This document shows positions 17,839 through 27,443 of a stretch of 64,000 nt of DNA, piece after piece. A program made the translations under genes and the position numbers. Source of the DNA: Flammeovirgaceae bacterium. GTDB lineage: Bacteria > Bacteroidota > Bacteroidia > Cytophagales > Cyclobacteriaceae. Position 1 is the stretch's first letter; every line of letters begins with the position of its first letter. The DNA lies in assembly GCA_021298015.1 (NCBI GenBank), contig JAJTGY010000019.1, positions 1-64,000 of the forward strand, in the 5' to 3' direction. The notes under the pieces were generated by a model. That model saw only the letters and a list, made by a program, of their open reading frames with translations. It was not told the origin of the DNA and ran no database searches.

Positions 17839-20800
17839 TTAATTTTTGTTCAGCGGCTGATAATCTTTAAACGGATTGATGACCACTTTTTCCATCAGGG
17901 TGCGGTAGGCCGGCCATTGGGTGGTATAGAATCCATTAACCTTATTCACAATTTCAGTCACTTTTTCCTGTGCGTGCTGAAATACTCTGCGGTCGGTGTC
18001 GCTGATGGGTTCGCGTGAACGCGCAATGTATTGCTGGGCAGTACCCACATACGAATAGCGGCTCGGATCAGGGCTTCGCACAATGCCCTGGCGCTTGTCC
18101 TCTTTACCCAGAATGTAGTCAAACATGGCATTAATGGAGTCCTTCATTGCTTTCGATTTGTCGAGCGCTTCCTTGAGATCCGTGCGTTTGGAATCCTTCA
18201 TGCGCTTCTCAAAATCTTCAATCAACTCCTTCGATTCGCGTAAACGGTCGCAGGCCTGGGCCGTTATCTTGGTCATCTTCTGCAGATCTTTGCTCATGGC
18301 ATAGCGAGCCTCCAGCACACTGGCGGGGGCATCGATACGCGGGTCCGCCTTTACGGTAACCAGGGTGCTGTCTTTTACGCCACCAAACGTGAGGCGCACC
18401 TTATAAGTGCCGGGCAACACGGTGGGACCAAAGCCGCCAAAACCTCCGCGACCGCCACCTCCGGTAGTCCGCTCGCGTGCGGGTGCCCGCTCGCCTTGCT
18501 CATTGAGAGCCCAGATCATACGACTCACTCCGTTGTCTTCCGGTGCTTTTTGCCGAATCGTGTTCACCAGTTCATTTCTGGCATTGAAGATTTCCACTTT
18601 TATGGAGTCGTATTTTACAGCCGGCTTCTTCTCCTCAGGCTTCGGCTCTGGCTTTACATCGGCCTTGCCTTTACTGTCCTTTCCGGGAGCAGGTTTTTCG
18701 GTCGGCTTTTCATCTTTTTTGGCCGCTGGCTTATTGATTACGTACGTCAGTCGTGCACCCATCGGGCGGTTCTGACCTTCATAAATTGCATCGGCATTAA
18801 ACCGGGGGCCTGAAGGTTGTTGCAGCGAAGCCAGGTACGCATCCGGAGCTGAGAACAACCCGGCCGTGGCGGTTAAGGCACCGGTGCCGGCTTTAGCCAT
18901 ATCGCGCAACGGTCGGATATCATCCAGCACCCAGATGGCACGACCAAACGTGCCGATCACCAGATCGTGTTCACGCGGATGGATAACCAAATCCATCACG
19001 GGCACACCGGCCGGAAAACTGTTTGTCCAACGCGTCCAGTTCTTTCCTTCATCAATACTCACAAACAATCCGTTTTCGGTGCCGAGGAACATGAGGCGGG
19101 GCTCCACCGGATCCTGTACAACTGCCAGGGTGTAATTGCTCTCGCCCACTTGTGCCGGGGCCACAAGGCTTTCCCAGGTCTTACCATAGTCTTTCGTGCG
19201 GAACAAGTACGGTTTGTAATCAAACTGACGGTAGTTGTTAACCACCACAAAGGCTTCACCCGCGTTGTATTTGCTTGCCTGAATCTGGGGCACCCAGGCA
19301 TTCTTAGGCATACCGATGATCATCGGGGTCGCATTAGTCCACGTCTTGCCACCGTCCTGCGTTACCTGAACGTTGCCGTCATCCGTGCCCACCCAAATGA
19401 CGCCCTCTTTTACCGGGCTGGGCGCGATAGCCAAAATGGTACAGTGATTTTCAGCACCCGTTGCATCCATGGTCAGACCCCCGCTTTCAAACTGCTTTTG
19501 TTTGTCCGGGTTATTCGTAGTTAAGTCGGGCGAAATAATCTCCCAGGTATCGCCCTTGTTCGTTGATTTGTGAACGAACTGGCTTCCGTAGTAGATGGTG
19601 GCATTATTGTGTGGATCTTGCGCCAGGCCCGCATTCCAATTGTAACGCAATTTGAAGTCCGCGTTGGGGTGCGTGGGGCGAATGAACTTGGTGTAACCGG
19701 TTTCGAGATCAAAGCGCCCGAGGTTACCACCCTGTGACATCGCGTATCCGTACCGGCTGTTATCCGGGTCGGGCGCCACATCAAAACCATCGCCAAAGAA
19801 TACTTCCTGCCAGTACGAGTTACGGATGCCGGAACTGCGCCACACATAGGCTGGGCCAACGTAGGAACCATTGTCTTGCAATCCGCCATACACGTTATAG
19901 GGTTGATCCATATCTACATTGATGTGATAGAACTGCCCAACCGGTATATTTTCGGAATACATCCATGTTTTGCCCATATCGCGGGTGATGTTAACACCAC
20001 CGTCATTACCATCAATCATGAATGACGGATCCTCGGGATGAATCCACCAGGCGTGGTGATCGGGGTGAACACCGGAATAGGGCAACAAGCTGCGAAACGA
20101 GCGCCCCCCATCTTCGCTTACGTTAACAACCGAAAAGATGGAGTACACGCGGTTTTCATTTTTTGAGTCCACATAGAGTTCATGATAGTAGAATGGACGA
20201 TCTCCGATTTCCTCCTTGTCATTAACCTTTGTCCACTTCTCCCCACCGTCAGTGGATTTGTACAATCCATTCTTCTTCGCCTCAACCAGCGCATACACGA
20301 CTTCGGGTTTACTGCGGGCGATGGCCAGGCCAAAGCGCCCCAGCTCACCTTCCGGCAAACCATCCTTGTCGGTAATTTTCTTCCAGGTTTTGCCACCATC
20401 GTAGGTGATGTGCAGCCCTGATCCCGGCCCACCGGATTTAAACGTCCATGGTTGCCTGCGGTGTTCCCACATGGCAGCGATCAATTTGTTCGGGTTGGAG
20501 GGATCCATCACCAGGTCGGCACAACCGGTACGTTCATTTACAAAAAGTACGCGCTCCCAGGTGGCTCCGCCATCTGTAGTTTTATACACGCCACGCTCCG
20601 GGTGATCGCCCCACGGTGAGCCAATGGCACCCACGTAAACGGTATTCGGATTTTTTGGGTCGATGATGATACGGTGAATGTGCCGGGTTTTTTCGAGCCC
20701 GATTTTTTTCCAGGTCTTACCGGCATCCAGCGACTTATAGAGACCATCGCCTCCGTTGAGGCTGTTTCGGGGATTACCTTCGCCTGTGCCAACCCATACA

Positions 20801-21102
20801 ACCGAAGGGTTGTCCTGCTGGATGGCGATCGCCCCGATTCCCTGGGTGGTCTCTTTGTCGAAAATCGGCTCCCAGGAAACTCCGCCACTGGTTGTCTTCC
20901 AAACACCTCCGGAGGCCGCGCCCGCGTAAATGATGTCAGGGTTGCTGACCACGGCATCTATGGCCGTAATGCGACCGCTCATGGCAGCCGGGCCAATGCT
21001 GCGCGGCTTCATGCCTTTGAGCAGCTCCATATCCAGTTTTTGTGCCACCGCAGCAACTGAAACCAGAGCCAGTGCACACAGTAGAAAATATTGTTTCTTC
21101 AT
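17839..21102 (-). CDS. Large secreted sortilin/BNR-repeat beta-propeller protein
   Basis: This 1087-residue protein has a signal peptide (about 1-20) and many BNR/Asp-box repeats of the VPS10/sortilin type (for example SLDAGKTWKKIG, TTDGGATWERV, TYDGGKTWKKI, TQDGGKTWTNA, SIDEGKNWTRW) that should form two propellers over about residues 25-750. A Lys/Pro-rich low-complexity linker follows (about 795-835), then a Gly-rich stretch (TTGGGGRGGFGGFG, about 880) and a helical C-terminal region. Such proteins are often labelled glycosyl hydrolase, but no hydrolase active site is visible and the function is unknown. It is a single-gene unit with its own terminator and a -7 box at 21122-21129. Confidence 0.85.
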   Translation of the reverse strand: MKKQYFLLCALALVSVAAVAQKLDMELLKGMKPRSIGPAAMSGRITAIDAVVSNPDIIYAGAASGGVWKTTSGGVSWEPIFDKETTQGIGAIAIQQDNPSVVWVGTGEGNPRNSLNGGDGLYKSLDAGKTWKKIGLEKTRHIHRIIIDPKNPNTVYVGAIGSPWGDHPERGVYKTTDGGATWERVLFVNERTGCADLVMDPSNPNKLIAAMWEHRRQPWTFKSGGPGSGLHITYDGGKTWKKITDKDGLPEGELGRFGLAIARSKPEVVYALVEAKKNGLYKSTDGGEKWTKVNDKEEIGDRPFYYHELYVDSKNENRVYSIFSVVNVSEDGGRSFRSLLPYSGVHPDHHAWWIHPEDPSFMIDGNDGGVNITRDMGKTWMYSENIPVGQFYHINVDMDQPYNVYGGLQDNGSYVGPAYVWRSSGIRNSYWQEVFFGDGFDVAPDPDNSRYGYAMSQGGNLGRFDLETGYTKFIRPTHPNADFKLRYNWNAGLAQDPHNNATIYYGSQFVHKSTNKGDTWEIISPDLTTNNPDKQKQFESGGLTMDATGAENHCTILAIAPSPVKEGVIWVGTDDGNVQVTQDGGKTWTNATPMIIGMPKNAWVPQIQASKYNAGEAFVVVNNYRQFDYKPYLFRTKDYGKTWESLVAPAQVGESNYTLAVVQDPVEPRLMFLGTENGLFVSIDEGKNWTRWTNSFPAGVPVMDLVIHPREHDLVIGTFGRAIWVLDDIRPLRDMAKAGTGALTATAGLFSAPDAYLASLQQPSGPRFNADAIYEGQNRPMGARLTYVINKPAAKKDEKPTEKPAPGKDSKGKADVKPEPKPEEKKPAVKYDSIKVEIFNARNELVNTIRQKAPEDNGVSRMIWALNEQGERAPARERTTGGGGRGGFGGFGPTVLPGTYKVRLTFGGVKDSTLVTVKADPRIDAPASVLEARYAMSKDLQKMTKITAQACDRLRESKELIEDFEKRMKDSKRTDLKEALDKSKAMKDSINAMFDYILGKEDKRQGIVRSPDPSRYSYVGTAQQYIARSREPISDTDRRVFQHAQEKVTEIVNKVNGFYTTQWPAYRTLMEKVVINPFKDYQPLNKN

Positions 21103-21121
21103 TGACTTGATTTTAAGCCGT

Positions 21122-21129
21122 CAAAGGTA
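21122..21129 (-). promoter_or_regulatory. -7 promoter box of the sortilin-like gene
   Basis: Minus-strand TACCTTTG matches TAnnTTTG exactly, 19 bases ahead of the ATG. No good TTTG -33 box is at the expected spacing. The rest of the 21103-21275 gap shows no gene or repeat. Confidence 0.4.
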
Positions 21130-21275
21130 AAAAGGTGGCGATGCCGGACGACAGGGCTTTTTGCCATATGCCCTTTTGAGCGGATGATTTGCCGCGGGCT
21201 GTTACGGACGGTAAGCCAGATAATCCCGTCACTTTTCTCGCCCGGAATATTGGCGTGGTCACGGACACCATCCCG

Positions 21276-22457
21276 TCAGGAAACTACGGCTTGATCGTTA
21301 ACCCGCTTGCTACCGGAATACAACTCGTATTTCAACAAACGACAGTCGAGTTTGGCTGAGAAAAACTCGATTCTGCGCTGGGGCTTCAGGCCTACTTTCT
21401 TAGCAAGGTCGAGGTTGCCGGTGAACACGTAGCCGGTGTATCCCGCGCACTTTTGTTTCATGAAGTCCCCCACTCGCTCGTACGTTTTCTCCAACTCCTG
21501 AAGCTCGCCTAATCGCTCACCATATTCGGGGTTAAAGAAAATAATGGCTGGGGGTTGCGGCAGGCTGGTCTCGGCAAAGTCGCATACCTCAAACTCGATG
21601 AACTCTTCAACTCCCGCCTGCCGGGCATTGAATCGTGCCTGCTTAATCGATCCTTCTGAAATATCGGAGGCTATAATGCGGTGAGGCAACTTGGGTAATA
21701 CACGCTGGCTCAGTTTTTCACGTACCGCCCGATAATCCTCCTCACGGTAGCCCTTGATGTGCCTAAACGCATATTGATCGCGATACAGGCCAGGCGCACG
21801 GCCGGTAGCCATCAGCGCGGCTTCAATAGCCAACGTGCCCGAGCCGCACATGGGATTCACAAAGGGCATGTCGCCTTTCCACTGGGCCGCCATCAACGTG
21901 GCCGAAGCCAGGGCCTCCATCATGGGCGCACGTCCGGGATGAAGGCGATAGCCGTGTTTGGCCAGCGTCTCGCCCGAGGTATCAAGAAAGACTTCGGGTA
22001 TATCCTCTTTCCAATACAAATTCACCACGGCACCTTTCAAGTCGGGGCCTGAGTCGGGACGCTGACCGGTTTTTGCACGCAACCGATCGACCACCGCGTC
22101 TTTCACCTTCATGTTGATAAACATGGAGTTGTTCACGGTTGGATGCGTAACGGAACCCGTGACGGTGAGATACGTGGATGGCTCAATAACTGACTCCCAC
22201 GAAATACCTTTCAACTGATCATACACCTGACCCGGGTGTTCGGCTTTAAATGCTTTGAGGCTGTACAGCACCTGGCTGGCGCACCGGAGTTCCAGGTTCA
22301 GCCGGATGCAATCCGTAAGCGTACCCGTGGTCTCCACGCCATTGCTGAACGTGCGCGTTACCGGAAACGCCAGCGCCCGCAGTTCTTCTTCAAGAAAAGG
22401 AGAAAGCCTCTTTAAGCAGGTAACAACAATTTTGTGCGGGGTGGTCCAGAGGTTCAC
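21276..22457 (-). CDS. THUMP-domain class I SAM-dependent RNA methyltransferase (RlmL N-terminal type)
   Basis: This is a predicted 23S rRNA guanine-N2 methyltransferase. The N-terminal THUMP region (about 40-160) binds RNA. The Rossmann methyltransferase follows, with the SAM-binding segment MPFVNPMCGSGTLAIEAALM (about 198-217) and the catalytic motif NPEYGERLG (about 309-317), where the usual NPPYGER proline is Glu. At 393 residues it corresponds to the RlmL half of the E. coli fusion RlmKL. The start is a GTG overlapping the birA stop as GTGA. It is translationally coupled to birA. Confidence 0.9.
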   Translation of the reverse strand: MNLWTTPHKIVVTCLKRLSPFLEEELRALAFPVTRTFSNGVETTGTLTDCIRLNLELRCASQVLYSLKAFKAEHPGQVYDQLKGISWESVIEPSTYLTVTGSVTHPTVNNSMFINMKVKDAVVDRLRAKTGQRPDSGPDLKGAVVNLYWKEDIPEVFLDTSGETLAKHGYRLHPGRAPMMEALASATLMAAQWKGDMPFVNPMCGSGTLAIEAALMATGRAPGLYRDQYAFRHIKGYREEDYRAVREKLSQRVLPKLPHRIIASDISEGSIKQARFNARQAGVEEFIEFEVCDFAETSLPQPPAIIFFNPEYGERLGELQELEKTYERVGDFMKQKCAGYTGYVFTGNLDLAKKVGLKPQRRIEFFSAKLDCRLLKYELYSGSKRVNDQAVVS

Positions 22458-23203
22458 AGGTAACGGATTTCTTTGAGATCGTACGCGATGGTTTGGCCGG
22501 TTTGCAAAATGAGCAAACGCCCGGCTTCATCCACTCCGGTAATCATACCGGTAAATTTTACACCTGCGGATTCGAACTCGTGCGAGGTGTTCTTCAAATA
22601 CAGTTGGTTCAGATAGTGAGCCTTGAGCAATGCCAGGGAGTGCCGAAGATGATCGTAGCGGACTTCCAGATTCAGCAGCAAGGCGTTCAACATTTCTTCC
22701 AATGAAAATGTATGCCCGGTAATCTGCAGGAGCGAACTGGCGTGCGGCAAGGAAAAATGCTGTTGATTAACATTCAGCCCAATGCCGATAACGGCATTCG
22801 TCCACCGATCACCGATAATTTGATTCTCGATGAGTATGCCGGCCACTTTCTTTTCATTGATCAAAATATCGTTGGGCCATTTGACGACACTCGGTAAGTC
22901 CCACTGCGCAAGCGTGTCGGTAATGGCGAGGGCCACGGCCATCGTGAGGTAAAACTGTTGGCGCGGATGAAGGAACACCGGTTTGAGCAATACGGAAAGG
23001 GTGAGGTTTTTGCCCGGTTCGGCAACCCAAACGTTACCCCGTTGGCCACGCCCCGAGGTTTGCCGCGGTGTAATCACGACAGCCCCCTCGGGCAGCTCGC
23101 CCTGCCCCAGCAAGTTGGCGAGATAGGTGTTGGTGGAGTGACATTCTGGCACATCCACACGGTATTTACCGAGGAAAAGCGGTTTGGCAGGGATTTTATG
23201 CAA
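22454..23203 (-). CDS. birA: Biotin--[acetyl-CoA-carboxylase] ligase
   Basis: It attaches biotin to the carboxyl-carrier protein needed for fatty acid synthesis. Motifs: ECHSTNTYLANL (about 20-31), the biotinyl-AMP loop TSGRGQRGNVW (about 49-59), KWPNDILINEKKVAGILIE (about 108-126) and IGIGLNVNQ. There is no N-terminal helix-turn-helix, so it is the non-regulatory type. The start is a TTG: an in-frame stop lies two codons upstream, no ATG exists before the conserved core, and the protein start MHKIPAKPLFLGK fits the family. It is divergent from rsfS. Confidence 0.93.
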   Translation of the reverse strand: MHKIPAKPLFLGKYRVDVPECHSTNTYLANLLGQGELPEGAVVITPRQTSGRGQRGNVWVAEPGKNLTLSVLLKPVFLHPRQQFYLTMAVALAITDTLAQWDLPSVVKWPNDILINEKKVAGILIENQIIGDRWTNAVIGIGLNVNQQHFSLPHASSLLQITGHTFSLEEMLNALLLNLEVRYDHLRHSLALLKAHYLNQLYLKNTSHEFESAGVKFTGMITGVDEAGRLLILQTGQTIAYDLKEIRYL

Positions 23204-23223
23204 CCTTTATTTGGTTAAATTTG
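23195..23223 (+). promoter_or_regulatory. Likely promoter of rsfS-ftsH
   Basis: TAAATTTG at 23216-23223 matches the TAnnTTTG -7 box exactly. A degenerate TTTA at 23195-23198 takes the -33 position with a 17-base spacer. It precedes the rsfS ATG by 32 bases and overlaps the start of divergent birA. Confidence 0.45.
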
Positions 23224-23255
23224 CAGGCTTGCAAGGTAACGGATAAACACGATTA

Positions 23256-23627
23256 ATGGCTAAACGCAAAACGCTGGATCATGCTGAGAAACTGAGTGCC
23301 AGCATCGTTAAGGGAATGCAAGAGAAAAAGGCCAGCCACATTGTGGTGATGGACCTGAGAAAAGTAAAAAATGCGGTGGCCGACTTTTTCGTCATTTGTT
23401 CGGGTAACTCGGATAAACAACTGGATGCCATTGCCGAATCCATTGATGAAGAGGTATACAAAGCCTTGAAAGAAAGCCCGTGGCATACGGAAGGCAAACA
23501 CAATAAAGAGTGGATGTTGCTCGACTACAGCAATGTAGTGGCGCACGTATTTCGCAAAGACCGCAGGGAGTTTTACGCTCTGGAAAAATTATGGGGCGAT
23601 GCCGACATCCGGGAAATTGAGGATTAA
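23256..23627 (+). CDS. rsfS: Ribosome silencing factor RsfS
   Basis: It binds ribosomal protein uL14 and blocks subunit joining when nutrients are short. The RsfS/Iojap domain covers nearly the whole 123 residues: VVMDLRKVKNAVADFFVICSGNSDKQ (about 28-53), HTEGKHNKEWMLLDYSNVVAHVF (about 77-99) and the end FYALEKLWGDA. The length is typical. It heads the rsfS-ftsH transcript, a gene order common in Bacteroidota, and is divergent from birA. Confidence 0.95.
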   Translation: MAKRKTLDHAEKLSASIVKGMQEKKASHIVVMDLRKVKNAVADFFVICSGNSDKQLDAIAESIDEEVYKALKESPWHTEGKHNKEWMLLDYSNVVAHVFRKDRREFYALEKLWGDADIREIED

Positions 23628-23669
23628 ACCAAACGCCACGGCACACGTTATTCAAAAGTGAAAGAAAAC

Positions 23670-25688
23670 ATGGACAGAGAAAGAAAAGATAAAAATCCGC
23701 CCAAAGGCGTACGACAGAACTACCAAATGTGGATCATTCTGGCTTTGGTGGCGGTCATTTTGGGCGTCAGCTACTTTAGCCGAATCAGCGAGGTACCCGA
23801 AATTCAGGTGAGCCGGTTCACCGACATGGTGGAACGAAAGGACATCAAGAAGATCGTACTGATTAAGAATGAAGAGCAGATTGAAATCACACTGAAGGCC
23901 GAGGCTTTACAAAACAGCATCTATAAAAATGATCTGGAAAAGCGCCCTCTGGGTCTTACCGATGCAGGGCCTCATTATCGGATGAAGATTGGTTCCATCG
24001 ATAAATTTTACGAACAATATGACCAGATCACCAAGAACATCCCGCGCGAGCAAAAAGTAGACATTCAGGTTGACAACCGCAGCGACTATACGGGCTTGTT
24101 TTGGAATGTGGCCTTCCTGTTTCTGCTGGTGTTTGGCTTCTGGATTTTGATGAGGCGCATGACGGGCGGAGGCGGCCCGGGAGGTCAGATTTTCAACATC
24201 GGCAAATCGAAGGCTGCGCTTTTCGATGCCGAGAACAAAGTGAAGATCACATTTGAGGATGTGGCCGGGCTGGATGAAGCCAAGGAAGAGATTAAAGAGA
24301 TTGTCGAGTTTTTGAAGAACCCCGCCAAGTTCACCAAACTCGGTGGCAAAATCCCAAAAGGGGCATTACTGGTTGGCCCTCCGGGTACTGGCAAAACTCT
24401 GCTTGCTAAAGCCGTGGCCGGAGAAGCCGGTGTGCCCTTTTTCTCGCTCTCGGGTTCCGACTTTGTCGAAATGTTTGTGGGCGTGGGTGCCGCCCGTGTG
24501 CGCGACTTGTTTAAGCAAGCCAAAGAGAAGGCCCCATGTATTATTTTCATTGATGAAATTGATGCCATTGGTCGCTCACGTGGACGTGGATCAATGCCAG
24601 GCGCAAACGATGAACGGGAGAATACCCTGAACTCGCTATTGGTGGAAATGGATGGTTTTGCTACCGATAGCGGGGTGATTATACTGGCAGCCACCAATCG
24701 CCCCGATGTGCTCGACAGTGCGCTGATGCGCCCCGGCAGATTCGACCGGCAGATTAGTATAGATAAGCCCGATATCGCGGGGCGTGAACATATCTTCCGC
24801 GTGCACTTAAAGCCGATTAAACTGGCAAAGGACGTGGATACCAAAAAACTGGCTGCCCAGACACCCGGTTTTGCCGGTGCTGAAATCGCGAACGTGTGCA
24901 ATGAAGCCGCGCTGATCGCAGCCCGCAGAGATAAAAAAGAAGTGGAGATGCAGGATTTCCATGATGCCATCGACCGTGTCATTGGCGGATTGGAAAAGAA
25001 AACCAAGATCATCTCGCCAGAAGAAAAACGTATTGTAGCCTACCACGAGGCAGGCCATGCGGTGGCCGGCTGGTTTCTGGAGCATGCCGATCCGTTGGTG
25101 AAAGTTAGCATTGTGCCGCGTGGTGTGGCGGCTTTAGGATATGCCCAATACCTACCCAAGGAGCAATTCCTCTACCAGACCGAGCAACTAATGGATGAAA
25201 TGAGCATGACCTTTGGAGGTCGGGCTGCCGAAGAAATTGTGTTCGGCAAAATCTCCACCGGGGCACTCAGTGACCTGGAGCGTATTACCAAGATGGCGTA
25301 CAGCATGGTGACCATCTATGGTATGAACGACAAGATTGGCAACATTTCGTTCTTCGATTCCAAACAGTCGGAGTATAACTTTAACAAGCCCTACTCCGAG
25401 GCAACGGCAGAGCGCATCGACCAGGAGGTGAAGAAGATTGTAGATACGGCTTATGATCGGACAAAGCAACTTTTGATCCTCCATCGGGAGCATCTGGAGA
25501 TTATTGCCAAAGAACTTCTGGAAAAAGAAATTCTCTTCCAGTCCGACCTGGAGCGCTTGATTGGCAAACGCCCCTTCAGTCATCAGACTACGTATGAGAA
25601 GTTTACGAGTGCCAATGGTGCCGCGGCAAAGCCGGAGGAGAAACCGGCCGAACCGGTAGCTGAAAGTCCGGCTGGAAGCAAAGCCTGA
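23670..25688 (+). CDS. ftsH: ATP-dependent zinc metalloprotease FtsH
   Basis: This membrane-anchored AAA+ protease degrades misassembled membrane proteins and regulatory proteins. Layout: a short cytoplasmic N-terminus, TM1 (about 20-40), a periplasmic region, TM2 (about 143-162), the AAA+ domain with Walker A GPPGTGKT, Walker [13 protein letters not shown] and the second region of homology ([19 protein letters not shown]), then the M41 protease domain with the zinc motif HEAGH. I chose the ATG giving [10 protein letters not shown] (672 aa). A GTG four codons upstream (23658) is an alternative. A terminator follows the stop. Confidence 0.97.
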   Translation: MDRERKDKNPPKGVRQNYQMWIILALVAVILGVSYFSRISEVPEIQVSRFTDMVERKDIKKIVLIKNEEQIEITLKAEALQNSIYKNDLEKRPLGLTDAGPHYRMKIGSIDKFYEQYDQITKNIPREQKVDIQVDNRSDYTGLFWNVAFLFLLVFGFWILMRRMTGGGGPGGQIFNIGKSKAALFDAENKVKITFEDVAGLDEAKEEIKEIVEFLKNPAKFTKLGGKIPKGALLVGPPGTGKTLLAKAVAGEAGVPFFSLSGSDFVEMFVGVGAARVRDLFKQAKEKAPCIIFIDEIDAIGRSRGRGSMPGANDERENTLNSLLVEMDGFATDSGVIILAATNRPDVLDSALMRPGRFDRQISIDKPDIAGREHIFRVHLKPIKLAKDVDTKKLAAQTPGFAGAEIANVCNEAALIAARRDKKEVEMQDFHDAIDRVIGGLEKKTKIISPEEKRIVAYHEAGHAVAGWFLEHADPLVKVSIVPRGVAALGYAQYLPKEQFLYQTEQLMDEMSMTFGGRAAEEIVFGKISTGALSDLERITKMAYSMVTIYGMNDKIGNISFFDSKQSEYNFNKPYSEATAERIDQEVKKIVDTAYDRTKQLLILHREHLEIIAKELLEKEILFQSDLERLIGKRPFSHQTTYEKFTSANGAAAKPEEKPAEPVAESPAGSKA

Positions 25689-25710
25689 AGATTTTTCAAT
25701 TAACAATACG

Positions 25711-25742
25711 AGCCGGTGCATGTCACCGGCTTTTTCTTTTTT
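25711..25742 (+). terminator. Rho-independent terminator after ftsH
   Basis: An 8-bp GC-rich stem AGCCGGTG / CACCGGCT (25711-25718 and 25724-25731) with a 5-nt loop is followed by TTTTTCTTTTTT. It occupies the sequence where an earlier ATG (25716) for lpxH would fall, which argues for the later lpxH start. Confidence 0.92.
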
Positions 25743-25754
25743 GTAACATTGTGC

Positions 25755-26528
25755 ATGACCGAATCTGCGGTACAACTCGGGCCGAGCCAAAAGATATTCT
25801 TCGCCTCTGATTTCCACCTGGGCGTACCTACGGCTGACGACAGCCTGGCGCGCGAAAGGCGAATATGCCGTTGGCTGGATTCGATCCGGCATGAAGCGCA
25901 CTCCATTTACCTGTTGGGCGATATTTTTGATTTCTGGTTTGAATACCGGCACGCCATACCCCGCGGATTCATCCGGCTGCAAGGCAAACTGGCCGAGTTG
26001 CGCGATGCGGGCATACCGATCTTCTTCTTCACCGGCAACCACGACATGTGGCTGTTCGACTATTTCACGCAAGAGCTGGGCATACCGGTCTTTCGGGAGG
26101 CCCGTGTGTTGCGGTCAGGTTCGATGCGGCTGATGATTGGCCATGGTGACGGACTTGGCCCGGGTGATTACAGCTACAAGTTTTTGAAGCGGTTTTTCAA
26201 CAGCTCGATCTGCCAGTGGCTGTTTGCCCGTCTCCATCCGAATTTCGGCATTGCCATCGCCAAGTATTGGAGCCGCCAGAGCCGCATCAGCAACACCAAA
26301 AAAGAGGAAAAATTTGAAGGCGAAGAGCGCGAGTTTTTGCTGACGTATTGTAAAGAAGTTGAGTCGAAGGAGCATTTTGATTTTTACATTTTCGGCCACC
26401 GGCATCTGCCCCTGGATTTGGCCGTGGGGGCAAACAGCCGTTACATTAATCTGGGCGAATGGGTGCACTTCAACACCTTTGCTGAGTTTGACGGGCAAAA
26501 AGTCGTGTTGAAAAAATTCGAAGGATGA
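25755..26528 (+). CDS. lpxH: UDP-2,3-diacylglucosamine diphosphatase (LpxH-type)
   Basis: This metallophosphoesterase cleaves UDP-2,3-diacylglucosamine to lipid X in lipid A synthesis at the inner membrane face. Metal-binding motifs are all present: DFHLG, GDIFDFWFEYR, GNHD, GHGDGLG and the late GHRHLP. The start is set at the ATG giving MTESAVQLG (257 aa), because the earlier in-frame ATG lies inside the ftsH terminator hairpin and would add a non-conserved Phe-rich leader. It overlaps the next gene by ATGA. Confidence 0.92.
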   Translation: MTESAVQLGPSQKIFFASDFHLGVPTADDSLARERRICRWLDSIRHEAHSIYLLGDIFDFWFEYRHAIPRGFIRLQGKLAELRDAGIPIFFFTGNHDMWLFDYFTQELGIPVFREARVLRSGSMRLMIGHGDGLGPGDYSYKFLKRFFNSSICQWLFARLHPNFGIAIAKYWSRQSRISNTKKEEKFEGEEREFLLTYCKEVESKEHFDFYIFGHRHLPLDLAVGANSRYINLGEWVHFNTFAEFDGQKVVLKKFEG

Positions 26529-27325
26529 GGGTTTGCATCTTGCTGCTGATGTGGCTCGCATCCTTCTCCGTGGCCGGGCAGGAAGTTCGGACGCGATCCA
26601 TCAAGTTGCGCCAGGTGGTAACCGTATCCGTGGACCGTTTGGGTAATTTCTATGCCATCTCACAAACGGGCAGACTCAGCAAATACTCGCCAGATGGAAA
26701 GTTGCTGGCTGCGAAACAGCTCACCGAACATGAACCCCCCACGTTGATAGAACCCTGGAACCCACTTCGTGTCTTTTTCTACCACCGCAAAACACAGCAA
26801 GTGGCCTGGTTTGATTACAACCTGGACGAGTTGTCGATCCTCACGCTTGATCCCGTGTGGGCGGTAGAACCCATCCTGGCGTGCCCCACACCTGACAACA
26901 ATCTTTGGATATTGGATGGCGGAGATTATTCCTTGAAGAGAATATCCTTGAAAGGCAATGCCATCGTGCTGGATGCCCCGTTGGACACCACCGATTTTGC
27001 ACCTCAACCGCACGTGGTGCAAATGCGCGAATACCAAAACATGATGTTCATCCTGGATAAAAAGTCAGGGATATCCGTATTCAATAATGTGGGTCAAAAA
27101 ATTTTCTTCCTTCCCGCTTCGGGTATTTCTTTCTTCAGTTTTATGGGTGAGGAATTGTATTACTTACGGCAAGGTGAAATCGTTTTTGTTGATCTCTACA
27201 CCCAGGAAAAACGGACGCTCAAGGCGCCACCCCCTGTCTCGGCTGCCGTAGTCACCGATGAGCGAATTTTCTACGTTCGGCCGCGCAAACTTGAAATTGT
27301 GCCCCACACGCCCCCGCAGAACTAG
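26525..27325 (+). CDS. Secreted protein with beta-propeller-like repeats, unknown function
   Basis: This 266-residue protein has a signal peptide (about 1-18, ending SFSVAGQ) and repeating short strands such as SVDRLGNFYAISQTGRLSKYSPDGKLL, reminiscent of NHL or YVTN propeller blades. I do not recognise a catalytic site. It overlaps lpxH by ATGA, so it is translated with an enzyme of lipid A synthesis. A role in the outer envelope is possible but unproven. Confidence 0.75.
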   Translation: MRVCILLLMWLASFSVAGQEVRTRSIKLRQVVTVSVDRLGNFYAISQTGRLSKYSPDGKLLAAKQLTEHEPPTLIEPWNPLRVFFYHRKTQQVAWFDYNLDELSILTLDPVWAVEPILACPTPDNNLWILDGGDYSLKRISLKGNAIVLDAPLDTTDFAPQPHVVQMREYQNMMFILDKKSGISVFNNVGQKIFFLPASGISFFSFMGEELYYLRQGEIVFVDLYTQEKRTLKAPPPVSAAVVTDERIFYVRPRKLEIVPHTPPQN

Positions 27326-27398
27326 ACACTGTGTTCATTTTTGAACATCTTTGTCCAATGCGATACAGTACCGATCAGTTTTCAGACATTCTGTAATT

Positions 27399-27443
27399 GG
27401 CGTCTGACGGCCTGTTAAATTCGGCAATCAGCCGTCTGACGCC
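27399..27443. repeat. REP-like inverted pair upstream of the NtrC-type regulator
   Basis: Two 13-base arms, GGCGTCTGACGGC (27399-27411) and GCCGTCTGACGCC (27431-27443), are inverted repeats with one central mismatch around a 19-base loop. They also form an 18/17-base near direct repeat, CGTCTGACG(G)CCTGTTAA. Their complement contains GTCAGACGG, which also occurs in the hairpin inside the RAYT gene at 51245-51277. No T tract follows, so this is not a simple terminator. Confidence 0.6.

Noticed and set aside
17839-21102. Calling the large propeller protein a glycosyl hydrolase
   Set aside because: The BNR/Asp-box pattern is shared by non-enzymatic sortilin-like proteins and no catalytic residues could be identified.
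24185-25012. A 275-codon minus-strand frame opposite the FtsH AAA+ domain
   Set aside because: Serine-rich low-complexity translation typical of the reverse of an AAA+ gene; no independent evidence.
25188-26072. A 294-codon frame on the minus strand across the ftsH end and lpxH
   Set aside because: It runs antisense through two clear genes and the ftsH terminator and shows no recognisable protein.
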